Part shown: in pieces, positions 11,326 through 22,220 of the stretch
Position numbering within the stretch: the first letter of the stretch is position 1
How the letters are laid out: every line of letters begins with the position of its first letter
Assembly (NCBI RefSeq): GCF_023065955.2
Contig: NW_026622863.1
Location: forward strand, 47,350,177 to 47,414,176
DNA from: Ursus arctos
Lineage: Eukaryota > Chordata > Mammalia > Carnivora > Ursidae
Length of the DNA: 64,000 bases
Reading direction: 5' to 3'
Program-made: the position numbers and the translations under genes
The notes under the pieces: generated by a model
The model's input: the letters and a program-made list of their open reading frames with translations, nothing else
The model's database searches: none
What the model was told of the DNA's origin: nothing

Positions 11326-12469
11326 GCAAACACTGCTCCGGACACTCATTCTCAAGTCTGTGTGTGAAGGCTCTGTCCTGGCTTTGCACTGTGGTTCTGC
11401 TATTTGGGGGATGGCCCCATCGTCAGTGACTGAGCTTGCTGGGGCTACTGGAGTCTGGATATTTCTGCTCAGCACAGGACTTCTCTAAGGGGCTGTTCTG
11501 GCTCCGGAGCTCCTCGCTGGCCAGGACGTCAGCACAGCTGCATGTGGTCTGCTCTCCTGGTTCTAGTTTCCTGTCACAGGCGTGTCTCCCGAACGGACCT
11601 CTTGCAGAGCGCACTCAGTCTCCACGTCTGCCTTCTAGAGAACCCAGCCTGAGGCGCACACGTCAAGTGCTTGGAAGAGTACCCAGCAAACAGTAAGTGC
11701 ACTGAAAGCATCGGTTTATCACTGTGATTTCTACGCAGAGAGGGGCACACAGATTCCAGAGCTGGCGTCTTGGGTTCCGTTTCAGTACATGAGAGGCCCC
11801 TCTGAGGAGACAGCGGCAGTTCTGGGGCCTGCCCCACCTGGGCCTACCCATCGAGGGCTTTTCAGGGGCCCCCATGGCTCAGTCTTGAAGGAGGAGGGGG
11901 TTAGGGGGGAAGGGTCAGAAGCCCAAGCAGGGAAAATAGGAGAGAATTCCCCACACTCTTTGTTCTGACCTCAGCTCCCAGCCTGGAGCTCTTGTCACTG
12001 GGGGAGGCAAGAATCTGTAAAACAATCCAAGGTTTCATGATGAAATGGGGCTAGATACTTTTACTACTGAACCAAGAAGGCTCTTGGGACAAAAGGTAGC
12101 ATCAAGCCCTTTTATTATGAGAGAGGATCTGAAACAAAAGAGTCCTGTCCGATGTTTCATCCAAGGGACATGGCTGTCACAGCAGCCTACGTGAACAGGG
12201 AGGAAAGAACACACATGGGGTCAACTTGTGTCCCTGGAGTCCTGACCCCTCCACCTGGGAGACACAGCAGTTCCGCAGGTAAGAGTGTAGCCCCTGCCCC
12301 TCCCTGAATATTTCGAATCCAAAACCATTAGGTGGGACAGATCAACTAGGCAGGGGCTGAGGGGGAAACTGGAGGCCCAGAGCAGGGAGTTAGAGCCCCG
12401 TTAGGGTGAAGGGGGCAGGGGACAGGCATGAGGGAGGGTTACAGACAACCCGCAAGAGGGACCGATCAA
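11326..12469. other. No recognised feature
   Basis: Unique-looking, moderately GC-rich. A G-rich block lies at 11885-11940. No gene is seen. Confidence 0.4.
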
Positions 12470-12630
12470 GGGTGCCTGGGTGGCTCCGTTGGTTAAGTGT
12501 CTGCCTTCAGCTCAGGTCATGATCTCAGGGTTCTGGGATCGAGCTTCGTTTCGGGCTCCCTGCAGAGGGAGCCTGCTTCTCCCTCGGCCTCTTTCTCTGG
12601 GTAATAAAATCTTTAAAGAAAAAAAAAAAA
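12470..12630 (+). mobile_element. CAN-SINE, shortened
   Basis: GGTGCCTGGGTGGCTCCGTT head, a body missing part of the CT region, then TAATAAAATCTTTAAAGAA. Confidence 0.9.
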
Positions 12631-13083
12631 GAGGGCCAATCAAGTACATAAATGAATTCAGGAAATTGGGAGCTAGGTTCCTGGCTGTCAGAGCAGGGAG
12701 ACACAAAGGAAGGGAGAGAGCGAGCTGGCAGGACACCAGGGCCCTGGCTGGGACTGAAGTCTTCAGGGTAAACTGGAGGTTTTCAATGCGTAGTCGGAGA
12801 TATAGAAGTCAAGGCTGACATAAACGTGTACTAAGTGACACAGAGCGAGCAGACCCTGGCCTCCAAGTACCATTAACCGCTCAAAGGAACCGGGGCTCTT
12901 TGAGGATATGGCTCATTCTGAGGCCAGGGCAGTGCAAGTTCAAAGTGATCCTGGAACACCTTATTGTGCCAGAAAGTAAAGACGTCCGCAAGGAGAGATG
13001 CGACCGCACAGACAGGATGCAGAAGCCAGCTGAGCTCTTCTGGGCAAACATGGGATCATTTTAGCTTCAAAATAAATAGTGTA
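12631..13083. other. No recognised feature
   Basis: No repeat or gene recognised. Confidence 0.4.
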
Positions 13084-13512
13084 TATTCATTGCTAAGGGC
13101 TGATGTAACAAAGGACCACCGACTGGGGGACTCCAGCAACAGAAAAGGATCGTCTCCCCGTCCTAGAGTCCCAGATCAAGGTCTGTTCCTTCTGAGGTTG
13201 CGAGGGGGAATCTGTTCTCTGCTTGCTCTTGGCTCCTGGTGAGTTGCAGGTAGTCTCTGATGTGTAGAAGCACCCCCTCGACCTCTGCCTTCAACCCTGT
13301 GTGTGTGTGTCTGTGTCCAAATTTCCCCTTTTTAGAAGGACACCAGCCATACTGGCTTAGGGACCCACCCTACTCCAGCATAACCTCATCATGATTCATC
13401 CTATCTGCAATGACACTATTTCCAAATAAGGTCACATTTCGAGGCATGAGAGTTAGGACTTCCACAGTTGAACGTGGGGCAGGGGGCGGGACACAATTCA
13501 ACCCTCAACAGA
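13084..13512 (-). mobile_element. MLT1-type LTR, reverse
   Basis: Contains TCCCAGATCAAGGTCTGTTC, GTGTGTGTCTGTGTCCAAAT, TTTCCAAATAAGGTCACATT and ends GGGACACAATTCAACCCTCA, the reverse of an MLT1A-like LTR. Confidence 0.88.
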
Positions 13513-14425
13513 TTGTAACAAATACAAGGCACTGAATAAAATAGGAAGCCACGAGTCCATACTGATATATAAATAAATACTGATTAATAAAATTAACACA
13601 GTGAAAGTATGATAAGGACTATGATATTTACAGTCTCAGAATAGCTCCCTGTGAATTATTAATTCATTACAAAGTGGGAAAGGGGAACCTTTAAAGAGGC
13701 CCTTATCTCCAAAAACAGTCACACTGACGGTTAGGGTTTCAATAAATGAATTTGGGGGGGGGGGGTGTGACATGATTTGGGCCATAACAGCTTCCTTGTC
13801 CCCAAGGACAGGAGCTCAGAGGCAATGCTTTCTAGCAAGTGGTTCCTGGAGGTCCCCAGCAGGACCTCCCAGCCCACAGGAAACAGAAGTACCCTGCTCA
13901 CAAGCACCCACAGGATTGCCTCCCTCCCTCTCACTTCCCCACCCCCTACAGGAGCCTCCTGGGACTATACAACCAACTCGGCCATGTGCACCAGAAGCCT
14001 GGTCATAGCAGCTGCGTCTGGGGGCCCCAGACTCGCACAGTGTCCCAACTCCAGCCCCAGCCCGGGCACCCAGCCACAGGCAGAGGAGGGGCCTGATGTC
14101 AGGGTTCCTTGGGGCTGGGGCTGGGCACTGCCTATGCAACTTCGGAATCCCAGTATGGACGCCAGAGTCTCTTTCCCAGGGAAAGTGGGATTGAAACCAA
14201 GAGATTCTAGCTCAGCCTCTTGAAGAAAGGCTCTGAAAAGGGACACTGGGGGCGGCCTCCTTTCCCCATGCTGGGCACTGAGACACAGGGGAAGCAGATA
14301 TGCAAGAAAAGAGGAAAAGGTGAGCAGAGAGCCACAGAGGCAAGGGAACTGAGGCTTTAATGAGGCTCTGACTCTGTCTGCTTTCTCTTCTGAGGCCTCT
14401 CAAAACATGCACTGTGTCCTAAGAC
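13513..14425. other. No recognised gene
   Basis: AT-rich 13.5-13.7 kb followed by a GC-rich part with overlapping chance frames on both strands (13.77-14.25 kb). None resembles a known protein. Confidence 0.4.
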
Positions 14426-14426
14426 A

Positions 14427-14459
14427 TGGGGTTTGTTGTTGTTGTTGTTGTTGTTGTTT
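14427..14459 (+). repeat. (GTT)n microsatellite
   Basis: About ten GTT units followed by T's. Confidence 0.95.
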
Positions 14460-14474
14460 TTGCTTTGAAGTGTC

Positions 14475-14700
14475 CTGGGTTGGGGTCCCAGTTGCTACTG
14501 GCGCCTAACGAATGACCCCAACACTGAGCAGCTTGAAACAGCCATGATCCTGTCTCCCAATCTCTATGGGTCAGGACTTCAGGAAGCGGCTCACTGGGCG
14601 TGGCTCTGGTTCAGGGTCCCACAGGCCGGTGAGATAATTGTTTGTTGCCTAAGTCACATTTGGGGGGCAACTTGTTACACGGCATAGGTAACAAACACAC
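14475..14700 (-). mobile_element. Old LTR-like (MaLR-type) fragment
   Basis: AACACTGAGCAGCTTGAAAC, CTATGGGTCAGGACTTCAGG and GGCTCTGGTTCAGGGTCCCA follow the order of an old LTR 'remains of household phrases' seen in MLT/MST families. The family is uncertain. Confidence 0.45.
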
Positions 14701-14985
14701 CTAGAAAGTGGCAGCGCTGGGACCTGGACTGAGCTCTGAGTCTACTTACAGAACATTGAAGCTCCAGGCCCAGGAAGAGCTGGGAAGACTTAGCGGGGTG
14801 GGCGGGGGTGTTGCAGGAGGTGATGGTTGTGGGGAAGCAGATTTAATTCCTGAAAGGGGAGGATAAAAGTTTTGTGAGCCAGCCTGCGCCACAGAAAGAA
14901 GACAGATGGACACGCAAGGGCATAGAAGGTGGTCTGACTCCTGACTGTTTCTTTGGGAAAGCTTTCCGGTTTTAGTGTTAATGTA
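14701..14985. other. No recognised feature
   Basis: No gene or repeat recognised; ends in a G10 run. Confidence 0.4.
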
Positions 14986-14999
14986 TGGGGGGGGGGGGT

Positions 15000-15150
15000 T
15001 TGGTAATTCTACCCAACTTTAAATTATGAAAAATTTTAAACCTACTGACAAGAGTAGAAAAATGAACATCTATAACCCTTTACCTAAATTCACAATGAAC
15101 ATTTTGCCACATCTGCTTTACCACACTCCCAAATTTTCCTAATGCATTTA
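15000..15150 (+). mobile_element. Old L1 fragment
   Basis: GAAAAATTTTAAACCTACTG, GTAGAAAAATGAACATCTAT and CAATGAACATTTTGCCACAT resemble an L1M 3' phrase. Confidence 0.5.
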
Positions 15151-16052
15151 GAGAAAAGTATGCAAGAGCCAAATATACAGCTCAAATTCTTGTGAACGCC
15201 AACATAAGTATGAGCCAGAACCCTACCAGGGACAGAGGCTGACTTATGTACCTCCCAGTCACCACCCCCACCCTCCCCCCGCAAAGGCAACTACCAGTGT
15301 GACTGTCACACCACACTGATGAGGCAAATCTGAAATGAGACTGTTCCTCTATGAGGGGGGTCAGATTCCCTGGAGAGTCAGGAAAAAAAAAAAGATCAAG
15401 ATCTTCAGGCCTCTCTCCAGATGAAAATGCAGGCACACACATTTGGCACTCAATTTGAAAAGATGTCCAGCCCTGAGGCTCACCTGGTCAAGAGCACAAG
15501 CAGGTGGAGCTGGTTGGAGGCGGGTGCGGGTTGCTGGGAGACTCTGGGCTCAGGTAGCTCTGCATGTAGGCCCCGGGGAAAGGGGCAAGGCCAGGCATCC
15601 CGGTCCTCCTCCTCCTCCTCCTCCTCCTTCCCCAGGAATCCAGCTCCTCTCTCCAGCTCCCCTACGCAAGCACCCAGATGAGGCATCTTCTGCATGAATG
15701 GCGGCTTTGTCTCGGGACTCCATCAGCATGGGCGGTGGATTCGGGAACAGCCGGAGCAAGAGCAAGCCGAGGTGAATGTGATGACAGATGAGATTGTGAG
15801 CACAGTGGGACTTTTTAAAATGTAAAATTTCCTTTCATTCAGGTAGGATCAGGCCAACAGATCAGGAGATTGCCACTAAAGAAACAGTTTTTTTACTCAC
15901 AGTTCCCAGGAAGGGCCACGTGAAAGAACAATGAGGTTGGTCTCTGTGGGAGATGAGGGGAGTGAGAGAGGGTATTTATTGTGGGGTTTTTGGTGTTTTT
16001 TTTTCTTCAGGAGGAAATGGGCAGAGTAGTGTAAAGCAGGCTCAGTGGGTTT
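15151..16052. other. Intergenic with a short (TCC)n tract
   Basis: A (CCT)n tract at 15605-15631 is the only clear structure. Chance frames read through it on both strands. Confidence 0.5.
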
Positions 16053-16068
16053 AAAATTGGCCAGTATG

Positions 16069-16290
16069 GGGGCGCCTGGGTGGCACAGCGGTTAAGCGTC
16101 TGCCTTCGGCTCAGGGCGTGATCCCGGCGTTGTGGGATCGAGCCCCACATAGGGCTCCTCCGCTATGAGCCTGCTTCTTCCTCTCCCACTCCCCCTGCTT
16201 GTGTTCCCTCTCTCGCTGGCTGTCTCTATCTCTGTCAAATAAATAAATAAAATCTTTAAAAAATAATAAAAATAAATAAATAAATAAAAT
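16069..16290 (+). mobile_element. CAN-SINE, young, with perfect 16-bp TSD
   Basis: GGCGCCTGGGTGGCACAGCG head. The target duplication AAAATTGGCCAGTATG is perfect at 16053-16068 and 16291-16306. Confidence 0.97.
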
Positions 16291-16306
16291 AAAATTGGCC
16301 AGTATG

Positions 16307-16729
16307 AATAATTTCAGCGGGCTCTGGGGTGTAGGGTCAGTCCCTAGTTGTCTGGTACCTGGCCCTGGGACGATTCAGGCAGGGGAGTAGCCGAAAACAG
16401 GAGAGCCCCCACTATAAAAAAAAAAAAAAAGAAAAGAAAGAAAGAAAAGAAAAAACTGGTCAGGGTTGATTAGTTTAGGTAGGAAAGGCACACTCACAGG
16501 CAAGCCTTTTGCCATCTCTAGGAATCACTTAGCCCTGGGAGATGGACCCCTCCAGGATCAGCAAGGCCCCAGATGCTTCCTAATACCGAAAAATAAAGAA
16601 CGTGGCTCATCCAGTTCCGGAGCCAAGAACTCTCTGAAGTGCTTTCTGTGGATTAGCTCTTAGGCCCTCACAGCAAAACCAGGGGGCATGAGGAAGCTTA
16701 TCTGATAAAGATGTGCAGAATACTTCCGG
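16307..16729. other. No recognised feature apart from A-rich tract
   Basis: A16 plus (GAAA)n at 16417-16455. Otherwise nothing recognised. Confidence 0.4.
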
Positions 16730-17345
16730 CAAACTGACAAGTGAGGTTTATTGATGCCGTGGCAATGATGAGGGAACAGAGGCAAGCTGAGGACAAAGCA
16801 GAAACTGACACCCCGCACCCCGCCCCATGGGATGTATGTGACATTCCCCAGGCACTCCTGGCTGCCTTAAAGGAGAAATAGTGAACCTATGGAGACCACA
16901 ACCCTGCAAGACTTGAGTCTCCCTCAGTTTACAAATGTCTTAGCAGTCTACAAGAACAAAGCATTTCTATCAATAACCTAGCTTCCAGAAGGGAATGTAA
17001 ATACAATTAAATGTCCTTATAATCTGCAGCCTCCAGGAAGTTCCCAACTATCTTCAGGTTAATGCCTTACTAGAGGGGTAAACAACCTTAACTTGACAAT
17101 GGCAGGGCCTCCGGTATCCTGGGAGTCTTCTTTAACATATGCAAGTATTTTCTCAACCTCCCTTTTTCTTTACCTCCCCCAACCCCACGGTATATATTCA
17201 GCCACCCCTGCAACCCCGGTGCAGCAGCTCTTTCCGCCCACGGGTCCTGTCCCGGTGCTTTAATAAACCACCATTTTGCACCAAAGACGTCTCAAGAATT
17301 CTTTCTTGGTCGCCGGCTCCAGACTCCACCCCACTGAACCCCACG
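16730..17345 (+). mobile_element. Solo LTR of a carnivore ERV (class I type)
   Basis: The 3' half shows LTR signals in order: CCTCCGGTATCCTGGGAGTC, a TATA box (TATATATTCA at 17191), a poly(A) signal AATAAA (17262-17267), GCACCAAAGACGTCTCAAGA and the U5-like GTCGCCGGCTCCAGACTCC. No retroviral gene follows. The 5' boundary is approximate. Confidence 0.75.
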
Positions 17346-17690
17346 TGTATTCCACAACCTCATCAGCAAGGAAGCTCAAATCCCCGCTGGGAGTCTCCTC
17401 CAAAGGAAAGACACAAGGTTCTAGATGTGAGGCGGGGCTGGGGGTACTGAAATGACAGGGTGCTTTGATGGTCACAGAGAGAAGCAGGGCTGCGAGGAAG
17501 GGGGTTCATAAGGTCCGGGCCGTGAAGAGGACTCGGCGCCCCGTTTCCTTAGAAGCTACAAAATTAGGGTAAGTGTGCAAGACTGAGGCCAGAAATCCCT
17601 CATCAGGAACTCCGAACCTGGGCTGGAAATCGAGACAGTCTCTGTGTGGATGGGGTTCAGGACATGTCCCCCTCCAAATATGGCACCTGG
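17346..17690. other. No recognised feature
   Basis: Could include a little ERV leader sequence, but nothing is diagnostic. Confidence 0.35.
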
Positions 17691-18300
17691 GCATATTAAA
17701 TACGCGAGGCTGAAGAAATTTTAAGAAATGGCAGAAGCAGGAAGGTCACACTCACACTTATTCCCTGAAACAGGTCATAAAACTCCCACATGAAAGGTCC
17801 CCTCCCAGGAGGAAAGAAGGCAGCCTTGTCACCAGAGACAGGGAACTGGGGACCGGGAAATCTGTACAAACAAAGCTGATTAATGCACCCCCCTCTTCCT
17901 GGCTTCCTCACCACTGGCTCCCTGAAGCCCCAGCTGTTACTTCTGTATCTCTCCCGTGGGCAGAGACACAGAGCACACGGCGGGCCTCTGTCTCAATCTG
18001 CGGGCACAAGGTTTTATGGGACAGACTGGCTGCACCCAGGGGTCCAGCCTGTGACACTCAGACCCCGCATCCATCTGGTGCTCAGACTAGAGCCGAGCAG
18101 CCCACAGCTGCTGGGGAATTTGCCGAAAGCTGGCGCCCACCAGACCAATTAGCCGAAGATCCACCCACCCCCTCTGCCTAGTTTACCTACAATTCACCCC
18201 ATCGTGAAAGGGGTTTTTCATTCCTTAATTTTTGTGTTCGTCTAAGTATTTTAAAGACATTTCCAAAAAAAAAAAAAAAAAAAAACCCACAAAACAGCAC
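17691..18300 (+). mobile_element. Probable ERV LTR fragment
   Basis: CCCACATGAAAGGTCCCCTC, CACCAGAGACAGGGAACTGG and ACAAACAAAGCTGATTAATG parallel the sequence at 26.0 kb (CCCATGTGAAAGATGCCCTC and so on), so the two are copies of one LTR family. Name uncertain. An A21 run ends it. Confidence 0.55.
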
Positions 18301-18479
18301 GAGAAGTTCTGTCCTGAATCAGTAGTAGCGTCCCAACATCAATTTCCTGATTTTAACACTGGACCAGATGCACTTAACAGATCTATTCAGGAAAAAAAAG
18401 AAAAAGCAACTTGCTGATTTTTACAAGGTAGTATAGTTATATAAAATATGATCACTGGGGAAAGCTAAAAACAATAAAA

Positions 18480-19330
18480 ACTAAATATTGGTCTTTGTTC
18501 TGGGTTCCTGGTATGCAAGTCCTAAAACCTTTGGGACTCTCCAGAGTGCTCGAGTGAGTCTTCTGTGCGCCAGTAATGTGGCTGGGGGCCCTTCAGGTTG
18601 GGGGCTGGTCGCCAGAAAGACCAAGCCGTGGTCAGAGGGTTGGAAGTTTCAGCCCCACCTTGCCCCACCCCGCCCCGGTATCCAGGGAGGAGAGAGGGGG
18701 GCTGGAGGTTGACTTAATCACCAGTGGCCAATGGTTTAATCAATCATTAAGTACTATATGTACATAATGTAGGTTGTATTAACCTACATAAAAGCCCTAA
18801 ACACCGGGGTTCGGAGAGCTCTGGGGTTGGTGAACACACCGAGGTGCTAGAAGGGCAGGGTACTCAGGGCGCGGAAGCTCTGTAACCACCCCCATACCTT
18901 GCCCTCTGCATCTTTTCCATTTGGCTGTTCCTGAGCTGTATCCTTTAAAATAAAACAGAAAAATGCATGTTTAAGTGCTTCCCTGAGTTTTGTGAGCCAT
19001 TCTAGCAAATTACTGAACCTGAAAATGAGGAGGATTGTGGAAACCCCCCAACTTTGTAGACAAGTCAGACAGAAGTGTGGGTAACCTGGGGACTCAATGC
19101 TTGGGAGTGGCATTTGAAGTGGGGGCAGTCTTGTGGGACTGAGCCCTTCACCTGTGGGGTCTGACGCTAACTCCGGGTGCTTAGTGCCAGAGTTAGATTG
19201 AAGGACACTCCGTGTTGGAGAATCAGACACTCGTTGTTGGTTTGAGAAAAGAAACCGCCACCCTTGCTGTCAGAAGTGCTGGGAGTAAAAAACATCACGC
19301 TGGGTGAAGGTGTACACAGACATTCCCAGT
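18480..19330 (+). mobile_element. ERV-type LTR (probably ERVL class)
   Basis: Recognised by ACTTAATCACCAGTGGCCAA, GGTTTAATCAATCATTAAG, GGTTCGGAGAGCTCTGGGGT, ACCTTGCCCTCTGCATCTTT, a poly(A)-like AAATAAAACA (18950) and GGGGGCAGTCTTGTGGGACT. Confidence 0.78.
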
Positions 19331-19784
19331 CCTGTTTTTGTAACTCCTTTTGAGTCTTAAACTATTTCAATATGCAAAGTTACAATTAAACAACAATGTG
19401 AAGGGCACTTGGATTTAACTTTGCATTTACAGCAAACATTTGTTTTTTCAAAACCTGCAGAGCCTTGAAAAGGATGGGGATTATGGTGCACACTTGTGGC
19501 TCTCTCGTTCTAGTTTATAAACTTTGGCAAGACTTTGTGGCCTTTCCAGGCCATTTACCTAAGCACCTTTTCTCTCTAAAACAAAAACTAAGTTTTATTT
19601 TCACGGTCCATTTGATGTGATTGAAATTTCACGACACTCGGACTAATAAAAACGCATTCCCAGCGTGGATGAAGGCAAGAGTGGCTGGTCATCAGAAGTC
19701 TCCTAAGACTTGGAAGCAGAAGGCCAGGAGCCTTTGGGAGTGTGGAGGCACTGTCTGCAGACTGGCTCAATCTAAACTGGGATA
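19331..19784. other. No recognised feature
   Basis: AT-rich sequence, no gene or named repeat. Confidence 0.4.
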
Positions 19785-20035
19785 ATGACAGTGAGCATTT
19801 ATTGAGTGCTTACTATATGCCAGGCACAATTGTAAGAGCTTTACTGGAGGAGTTCATTTAGTCCTCACATCAACCTTACAAAGAAGGTATTAGTATTATC
19901 CCCATTAGACATGAAGAAACTGAAGCCCAGAGAGGTTCAGTTACTTCCCAAGCTCACACAGCCAGTGTGCGGCAAGACGGGAATTTGAACCCTGGCCATC
20001 CAGCCCGACATCTTTACTGCCCTTGCTACAGAAGC
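19785..20035 (-). mobile_element. MIR SINE, nearly full length, reverse
   Basis: GAGCATTTATTGAGTGCTTA, CTATATGCCAGGCACAATTG, TATCCCCATTAGACATGAAG and AAACTGAAGCCCAGAGAGGT, then TTTGAACCCTGGCCATCCAG. Confidence 0.93.
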
Positions 20036-20039
20036 AGAG

Positions 20040-20480
20040 CCTGACACAGGCCTGTCTTCAAGTGGTGGTCACCAGACATGGGCCCTATGAAAATGAAGGA
20101 AACCTCACTAAAATGGAGGCAAGAGGAACTCTCTCACCCTACCACCTGTGGTCAACTGCAGACCCAACGGGAAGAGCACGACTTGACCTTGCACGTGGAC
20201 ACTACTCCGGCCTGAGGAAGGAACTCTTTCCTCCTTTCCTGGTGAGAAGCCACCACACTTTGAACTTCCAGTTTACTGCAGTGGACTTTGGTTCATAACA
20301 AGCCTTCCCAACCGACTCCTTCTCTCCTTAAAAAAGCATGCCTCCTCTTTGTTTCCTGAACTTCCCAACGATTGGTCTGGCCACAGATCGTTCGTCCAAG
20401 ATTGCAATTCTCTTTTATTCCTGAATAAACCCATCTTTTGCTGGTAAATTGACAGAAGTTTGACTTTTAAGGTTGACGGC
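20040..20480 (+). mobile_element. Probable ERV1-type LTR
   Basis: TGGGCCCTATGAAAATGAAG, GGAAGGAACTCTTTCCTCCT, a poly(A) signal in CCTGAATAAACCCATC (about 20422) and TTTTGCTGGTAAATTGACAG suggest an LTR. Family not named. Confidence 0.5.
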
Positions 20481-20773
20481 CCTTCAGAGGATATCACCAG
20501 CCTTCACTGCCAGCAAAGCTGATTCTGGGAGTTTCCATGTCCCTGCGTTTACCCAGAGTCTCCGGTTTCCCTGGAAACAGACTCTGAGACAGGGAGCTAT
20601 GTGCAGTTCGCCTGGGAGTGCTCCCGGATCCAGGCCTGTGAGGTGGTGTGGAAGGCAGGCCTGGTGGAGAGCAAAGCTCATCTGCCCGGGTACGGACAGG
20701 CCTCTGCCGCCTCTGAGCCCACCCCCGTCCCCTGGGGAGCCCTGAGGTTGGGCTGGCCCAAACTGAGGCAAAG
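20481..20773. other. No recognised feature
   Basis: Contains GAAACAGACTCTGAGACAGG, which may be old LTR sequence. No gene. Confidence 0.35.
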
Positions 20774-21190
20774 GGGTTATTCCGTGTCCCAAAAAAAAGA
20801 TGAAGTCCTAATTCCCAGGACCTACGAATGTGACCTTATTTGGAAATAGGGTCTTTGCAGATGGTAAGTTAAGATGAGGTCAGCAAGGCGGGCCCAATAT
20901 GACTGTGCCTTTATGAAAAGGGGAAATTTGGACCCAGGGGTCAACAGGCATAGAGGGAGGGTGAAGTGAAGACACAAAGAGAACACCATTTACAAGGCAA
21001 GGAGCTTCTGAGGCTACCAGAGGCCCAGAGAGTGGCCTTGGAACAGACTGTCCCTCCCAGCCCCCAGAAGGAACCAATCCTGCTGACGCCCATACTTTGG
21101 GCTTCTGGGCTCCAGAACTGTGAAGAAGTACCTTGCTGTTGCTCGAGTCTCCAGCTGGTGGTATTGGTTATGGGAGGCCCAGGAAAGCAA
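20774..21190 (+). mobile_element. MLT1A-like LTR, forward
   Basis: GATGAAGTCCTAATTCCCAG, GAATGTGACCTTATTTGGAA, ATAGGGTCTTTGCAGATGGT, CAGAAGGAACCAATCCTGCT and CTTCTGGGCTCCAGAACTGT. Confidence 0.92.
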
Positions 21191-21699
21191 TGTGGGGGTT
21201 GGCCTCTGTGCCCCGCAGTGATCGATGGCTGACCACCTGGGAGGGGCATGCAGTTCCCTCTGGAAAAGGGTGATTCCCAGGGAGGGAGCCAGCAGGGCGT
21301 GTTGGGCACCCGGGTGGGCGTGCCAACCCTGCAGAGACCTTCTGGGGGGAGCATGCAGCACCCGCCCACAGTAGCCGGGCCGCAACCCGTCCTGTAACCT
21401 GCAGGAGGAGCCTGTGTGTGATCTTCCTGCTGTCACCCCTCTCGTTAAGAAGCACTCAAATGTCAGAGAAGCAAAGGCCGCAAATCCACGGTCCAAAGCA
21501 GGTGACATAAAGCAGCAAAGCCAGTGAGTCCCTGACTGCAGATTCAAACACGTCAGGGACTATCCCACACTTGTACAAAGGAGCGCGCTCCCTGCTACTT
21601 TTTCATAAAATGCACGGCCCTCGGGATCCAGGGTCCATTTCCACACTACTTAGAGAGACACCGCTGTAAGACGGAGTTCACTCTCCTCTCAAGTCTGCT
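21191..21699. other. No recognised feature
   Basis: GC-rich with long chance frames on the reverse strand. None resembles a known protein. Confidence 0.4.
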
Positions 21700-22220
21700 G
21701 CAAGGAGAGCACAGCGCAACTAGGACGACACAACGCAAATGCCCGCCCGAGGGGATCGCTACACACACTGCGGTCTATTTGGATGACAGCAGTCTGCACA
21801 GGATGGGAACACTCGGGCAGGGGAAACCGTACGAAGGGCTGTTTGCGTGGACCGGAAGCTGAACATCAGCAACTTCACGGGGTTCAACAATGCAGTCGTA
21901 TGAATGAGTCTTGAATATGTGATGTTGGGCAAAAAGAGTCAGACCCAGGAGTGCGCAACGGAGGACTCCATTTATACGTAAAGTACAAGAGCAGGCGGAG
22001 CAAACCTGTGCCCTGGGAGTCAGGACGGAGGTTCCCTTTGCGGGGAAATGACTGGGAGGGTGTGCACGGGGGCTGGGAACGGAGCAAATGTTCTTTGATC
22101 CAGGTCCTCGTTAAACCTGGTGTGTGCAGTTTGCAAAAATTCATCAAGCTTTACGCTTATGATGGGTGCGTATTCCTGCATCTATATGATGCCCCACAGA
22201 TGTCCCTGAACACCATGGGT
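21700..22220 (+). mobile_element. Old L1 fragment (3' region)
   Basis: ACACACTGCGGTCTATTTGG, GATGTTGGGCAAAAAGAGTC, GGACTCCATTTATACGTAAA and TAAACCTGGTGTGTGCAGTT follow the order of an L1 3' region. Confidence 0.65.

Noticed and set aside
14427..14459. (GTT)n, poly-G and A-rich runs, considered as CRISPR or regulatory arrays
   Set aside because: They are ordinary eukaryotic microsatellites or SINE tails; there are no direct repeats with unique spacers.
20484..21547. Long reverse-strand frames at 20.5-21.5 kb, considered as exons of the neighbouring CEACAM20
   Set aside because: They cover an MLT1A LTR and adjacent GC-rich DNA, and show no Ig cysteine-tryptophan-cysteine pattern.
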